Shown piece after piece: positions 6,264 to 6,528 of a stretch of 6,528 nucleotides of DNA. Source of the stretch: Candidatus Pacearchaeota archaeon. GTDB taxonomy: Archaea > Nanobdellota > Nanobdellia > Pacearchaeales > GW2011-AR1. The translations under genes were made by a program, and so were the position numbers. The DNA lies in contig NZCQ01000053.1 in the NCBI GenBank assembly GCA_002688335.1, positions 1-6,528 of the forward strand, read 5' to 3'. Within the stretch, counting starts at the first letter, position 1, and each line of letters opens with the position of its first letter. The notes beneath the pieces were generated by a model. The model ran no database searches and had not been told where the DNA came from. It worked only from the letters and a program-made list of their open reading frames with translations.

Positions 6264-6265
6264 AC

Positions 6266-6279
6266 TATGAATATTCATA
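6266..6279. promoter_or_regulatory. 14-bp perfect palindrome, candidate operator
   Basis: TATGAATATTCATA is an uninterrupted 14-bp palindrome lying between the TATA box (6256-6263) and the predicted transcript start (~6285), where a bound dimer would block polymerase. Two smaller palindromes follow: GACTAGTC (6281-6288) and TAATATTA (6293-6300). The adjacent gene encodes a winged-helix DNA-binding protein, so autorepression is the simplest reading. Confidence 0.5.
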
Positions 6280-6302
6280 TGACTAGTCTTAGTAATATTA
6301 GT

Positions 6303-6308
6303 AGGAGG
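6303..6308 (+). promoter_or_regulatory. Strong Shine-Dalgarno fixing the winged-helix start
   Basis: AGGAGG lies 6 nt before the ATG at 6315-6317, near-ideal placement. No such site precedes the ATG at 6267. It shows that this genome uses SD-led as well as leaderless initiation. Confidence 0.8.
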
Positions 6309-6314
6309 ATTATT

Positions 6315-6503
6315 ATGAATGATCCTATAAGAAGGAAGATAATAAGTTATCTGGGGAAAGAGAAGGTGATAACAAGCAATGAGCTTGCAAAGGTTCTTAG
6401 TGTGAGCTGGAATACTTCTGAGAAATATTTGTTGGAATTGGCTGTTGAGAGATTAGTTGTTAAGATAAAAAAGGAGGGGGTTAACCTATGGATGTTGAAG
6501 TGA
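6315..6503 (+). CDS. Minimal winged helix-turn-helix DNA-binding protein
   Basis: 62 residues from the ATG at 6315. An in-frame ATG at 6267 would add 16 residues (MNIHMTSLSNISRRII), but it lies upstream of the predicted transcript start, inside a palindrome, and has no ribosome-binding site, whereas AGGAGG serves 6315. The whole protein is one winged helix: helix 1 DPIRRKIISYLG (3-14), helix 2 SNELAKVL (21-28), recognition helix SWNTSEKYLLELA (31-43), then a two-strand wing LVVKIKKEGVNLWML (47-61). The SWNT-x-EKYL-x-EL motif is typical of small archaeal regulators of this type. No sensor domain or metal site is present, so it probably acts as a dimer or with a partner. A further gene starts within its last 16 nt, giving an operon with translational coupling. 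The palindrome upstream suggests it controls its own transcription. The DNA-binding fold is confident; the target genes are inference. Confidence 0.88.
   Translation: MNDPIRRKIISYLGKEKVITSNELAKVLSVSWNTSEKYLLELAVERLVVKIKKEGVNLWMLK
6471..6477 (+). promoter_or_regulatory. Shine-Dalgarno of the gene running off the right edge
   Basis: AAGGAGG lies within the end of the winged-helix gene, 10 nt before the ATG at 6488. The strong motif supports a real start there despite the short visible coding stretch. Confidence 0.65.
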
Positions 6504-6528
6504 AAAAATACGTGGATTATAGAAATCG
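6488..6528 (+). CDS. Start of a downstream gene, partial (3' end outside window)
   Basis: An ATG at 6488 opens a frame reading MDVEVKKYVDYRN to the window edge (13 codons plus two bases). It overlaps the last 16 nt of the winged-helix gene in another frame and has a good Shine-Dalgarno upstream. The two genes are therefore likely co-transcribed and translationally coupled, and the product may be the functional partner of the regulator. Too little is visible to assign a family. Confidence 0.6.
   Translation, partial: MDVEVKKYVDYRN

Noticed and set aside
1..6528. CRISPR arrays, insertion sequences, tRNA or rRNA genes
   Set aside because: No regularly spaced repeats, transposase-like product, terminal inverted repeats or GC-rich cloverleaf sequence was found on either strand.

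Overview
This AT-rich window (roughly 30% GC outside one G-rich island) looks like a chromosomal segment of a DPANN archaeon, probably of the Woesearchaeota/Pacearchaeota type. The basis is: (a) a small protein beginning RGRKAQVSVFVIV, the pilin-like (class III signal peptide-like) N-terminus that recurs in these lineages; (b) archaeal core promoters, with TATA boxes about 25 nt upstream of start codons (leaderless mRNAs) or of a predicted transcription start, two of them preceded by the same CAAAAC B-recognition-like element; (c) an archaeal-style minimal winged-helix protein; and (d) a T-run terminator. No rRNA, tRNA, CRISPR array or transposase is visible. The lineage call is inference from sequence memory, not from a database search.

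Layout. 1-1226 (+): a cysteine-free protein, probably cut by the left edge, whose second half has the strand/helix order and spaced motifs of a caspase-like (clan CD) domain but lacks the catalytic His and Cys. 1227-1378: T8 terminator, then an unusual G-rich island with potential quadruplex and hairpin, then a TATA box for a leaderless gene. 1379-2230 and 2232-5114 (+): a tight two-gene operon with a 1-nt gap, encoding a membrane-anchored pilin-like protein and a 960-residue, cysteine-free secreted protein. 5135-5971 (-): a convergent gene for a secreted protein of unknown function. 5972-6314: a divergent regulatory region with two clear promoters, a 15-bp inverted repeat bracketing a third TATA-like box, direct repeats, and a 14-bp palindrome at operator position. 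6315-6503 (+): a 62-residue winged-helix regulator, overlapped by the start of another gene that runs off the right edge.

How it may fit together (inference): most of the window encodes envelope or secreted proteins: the pilin-like/giant-protein pair, the divergent secreted protein, and possibly the Cys-free caspase-like protein. The winged-helix gene looks autoregulated through the palindrome between its TATA box and its predicted transcript start. Promoter geometry argues for moving two start codons downstream: the secreted protein to 5971 and the winged-helix gene to 6315.
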